Source: Cycas panzhihuaensis
Taxonomy: Eukaryota; Cycadophyta
DNA: 64,000 nt
Direction of reading: 5' to 3'
NCBI GenBank assembly: GCA_023213395.1
Contig: CM041465.1
Location: 227,547,741-227,611,740 of the forward strand
The notes under the pieces are model-generated. The model ran no database searches, had not been told where the DNA came from, and saw only the letters and a program-made list of their open reading frames with translations. Below are positions 59,870 through 64,000 of the stretch, piece by piece; position 1 is the stretch's first letter, and each line of letters starts with the position of its first letter. The translations under genes and the position numbers were made by a program.

Positions 59870-60195
59870 ATTGATAAGCTTAAACTATGATAGGAACTTA
59901 GCTTTGAATCTCCTTTTACCTGTTGATAAGCTTAAACTATGATAGGGTCATGCTCTGAACCTCCTTTCACTTATTAATGAGCTAAAACTATGATAGAATT
60001 GATGCTTCAAGTCCCTTCTACCTATTAATGAGCCTAAACTATAATAGGGAACCCTCTAAATTTGATTATTAATGAGGCTAAACTATGATAATCGACCTCC
60101 AAAAGCCCTCACCCCATTAATGAGGCTAATCTATGATGGGTTTGCCCTAAAAAGTCACCTATTAATGAGCTTATAAACTATGATAGTCCATTCTT
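59870..60195 (+). repeat. Minisatellite 3, TAAACTATGAT core, seven units of 44-52 bp
   Basis: Units centred at about 59881, 59933, 59984, 60035, 60079, 60127 and 60173 share ATTAATGAG(C/G)(C/T)TAAACTATGATAG, with variable sequence between. A weaker eighth lies near 60241. The core is the same as in clusters 1 and 2. Confidence 0.9.
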
Positions 60196-60254
60196 TTTAC
60201 TCTAGTAAAAGGACTTTCCTCTGATGTATGGTTAAAGAGAGATAAACCATGACT

Positions 60255-60362
60255 AGTTATATGGTAAAGTCCCATCCAATCTATGGGCAATAGGTAGTGT
60301 TTATTTAGTGGTGAAGTCCCATCTAGTTCATGGGCATTTTGGTAGTGAAGACCCATCTAGTT
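60255..60362 (+). repeat. Minisatellite 4, three units
   Basis: GGTRAAGTCCCATCTAGTTC followed by ATGGGCATT recurs near 60262, 60309 and 60343. Confidence 0.85.
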
Positions 60363-60384
60363 TGTGGACATTAGACAGATTTTC

Positions 60385-60580
60385 TTCAATAGATAAATAC
60401 CTAGTCCTTTTAGGTAGGTTCCTAGTGTTGATAGATACCTAGTCCTTTTGAGTATGTTTATGGTAGTATTGATGGATACTCAGTCCTTTTGGGTAGGTTT
60501 TTAGTGACAATAGATACCTAATCCTTTTGGGTAGGTTTATGGTGACGATAGATGCCTAGTCCTTTTAGCAAGAGATGTAA
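60385..60580 (+). repeat. Minisatellite 5, five units of 38-41 bp
   Basis: GATACCTAGTCCTTTTGGGT followed by AGGTTT recurs with starts near 60399, 60437, 60478, 60516 and 60554. A partial sixth (CCCAGTCTTTTTGGGTAG) lies at 60607. Confidence 0.9.
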
Positions 60581-60814
60581 ATAGTGACATTTTGGTATTG
60601 GGAACCCAGTCTTTTTGGGTAGATTTTCTACCAAGAACTTTTTAGTCTTATTATCATAGAAGATTTGGTTTAGGATAGATCATAGGGCCTCTTCATCACA
60701 TTGTCCATATACTTTATTTAATTCCTATCACGTTTGATAGAAAGAATGGTTACTGTCATGATTGCCACCTCTCACCATCTCATTTCTCTTCTTAGAATAG
60801 GAGTTTCAGGTGTC

Positions 60815-60824
60815 AAGGGGATAG
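60815..60824 (+). other. Candidate polypurine tract of gypsy B
   Basis: AAGGGGATAG lies directly before the point where similarity to the 5' LTR start begins. Confidence 0.45.

Positions 60825-64000
<3,176 letters not shown>

Overview
The window is nuclear DNA from a plant, most likely a large-genome seed plant. It is AT-rich, contains no intact host gene, and almost everything recognisable is a decayed retrotransposon of a plant type: an L1-like LINE with a DUF4283 ORF1, Ty1/copia elements primed by initiator tRNA-Met, and Ty3/gypsy elements of the Tat/Ogre and chromovirus kinds. No rRNA, tRNA, CRISPR array or bacterial feature was seen. The species cannot be named from the sequence.

Layout. 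Positions 1-740 hold an RNase-H relic. 1161-2496 is a 1.3-kb TA/CA microsatellite. About 2520-5675 is the distal part of a very long gypsy LTR. 5676-12840 is AT-rich DNA with no recognised gene. 12840-17987 is a LINE cut off at its 3' end. 17988-28017 is a 5'-truncated Tat-like gypsy pol, split by a complete 6.75-kb copia element (19308-26057) whose target duplication AATCC is still perfect. That copia element carries, just after its primer-binding site and in antisense, a piece of a host purine-biosynthesis gene (PurL/FGAM synthase glutaminase domain). 28018-30511 is a minus-strand chromovirus. 30512-33301 and 34196-42481 are two gypsy copies with about 2.3-kb (short) LTRs. They are interrupted by a copia remnant (33302-34195) and by a 4.9-kb minus-strand copia-like element without visible pol (36796-41658). 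From 42482 to beyond the window end runs one giant Tat/Ogre-like gypsy element. It has a 5.4-kb 5' LTR, gag-PR-RT-RH-IN, a second RNase H downstream of integrase, several minisatellite clusters, a decayed antisense ORF of about 415 codons, and a 3' LTR starting near 60825.

The nesting gives relative ages: gypsy-1 was hit by copia-1 and by the chromovirus; the chromovirus was hit by gypsy C; gypsy C by copia-2; and gypsy A by both the pol-less copia and giant gypsy B. All coding regions are pseudogenes. Many in-frame stops are TAG at sites where relatives have Gln or Trp, which fits deamination of methylated cytosine at CHG sites. Domain names come from reading translations by eye; no database search was run.
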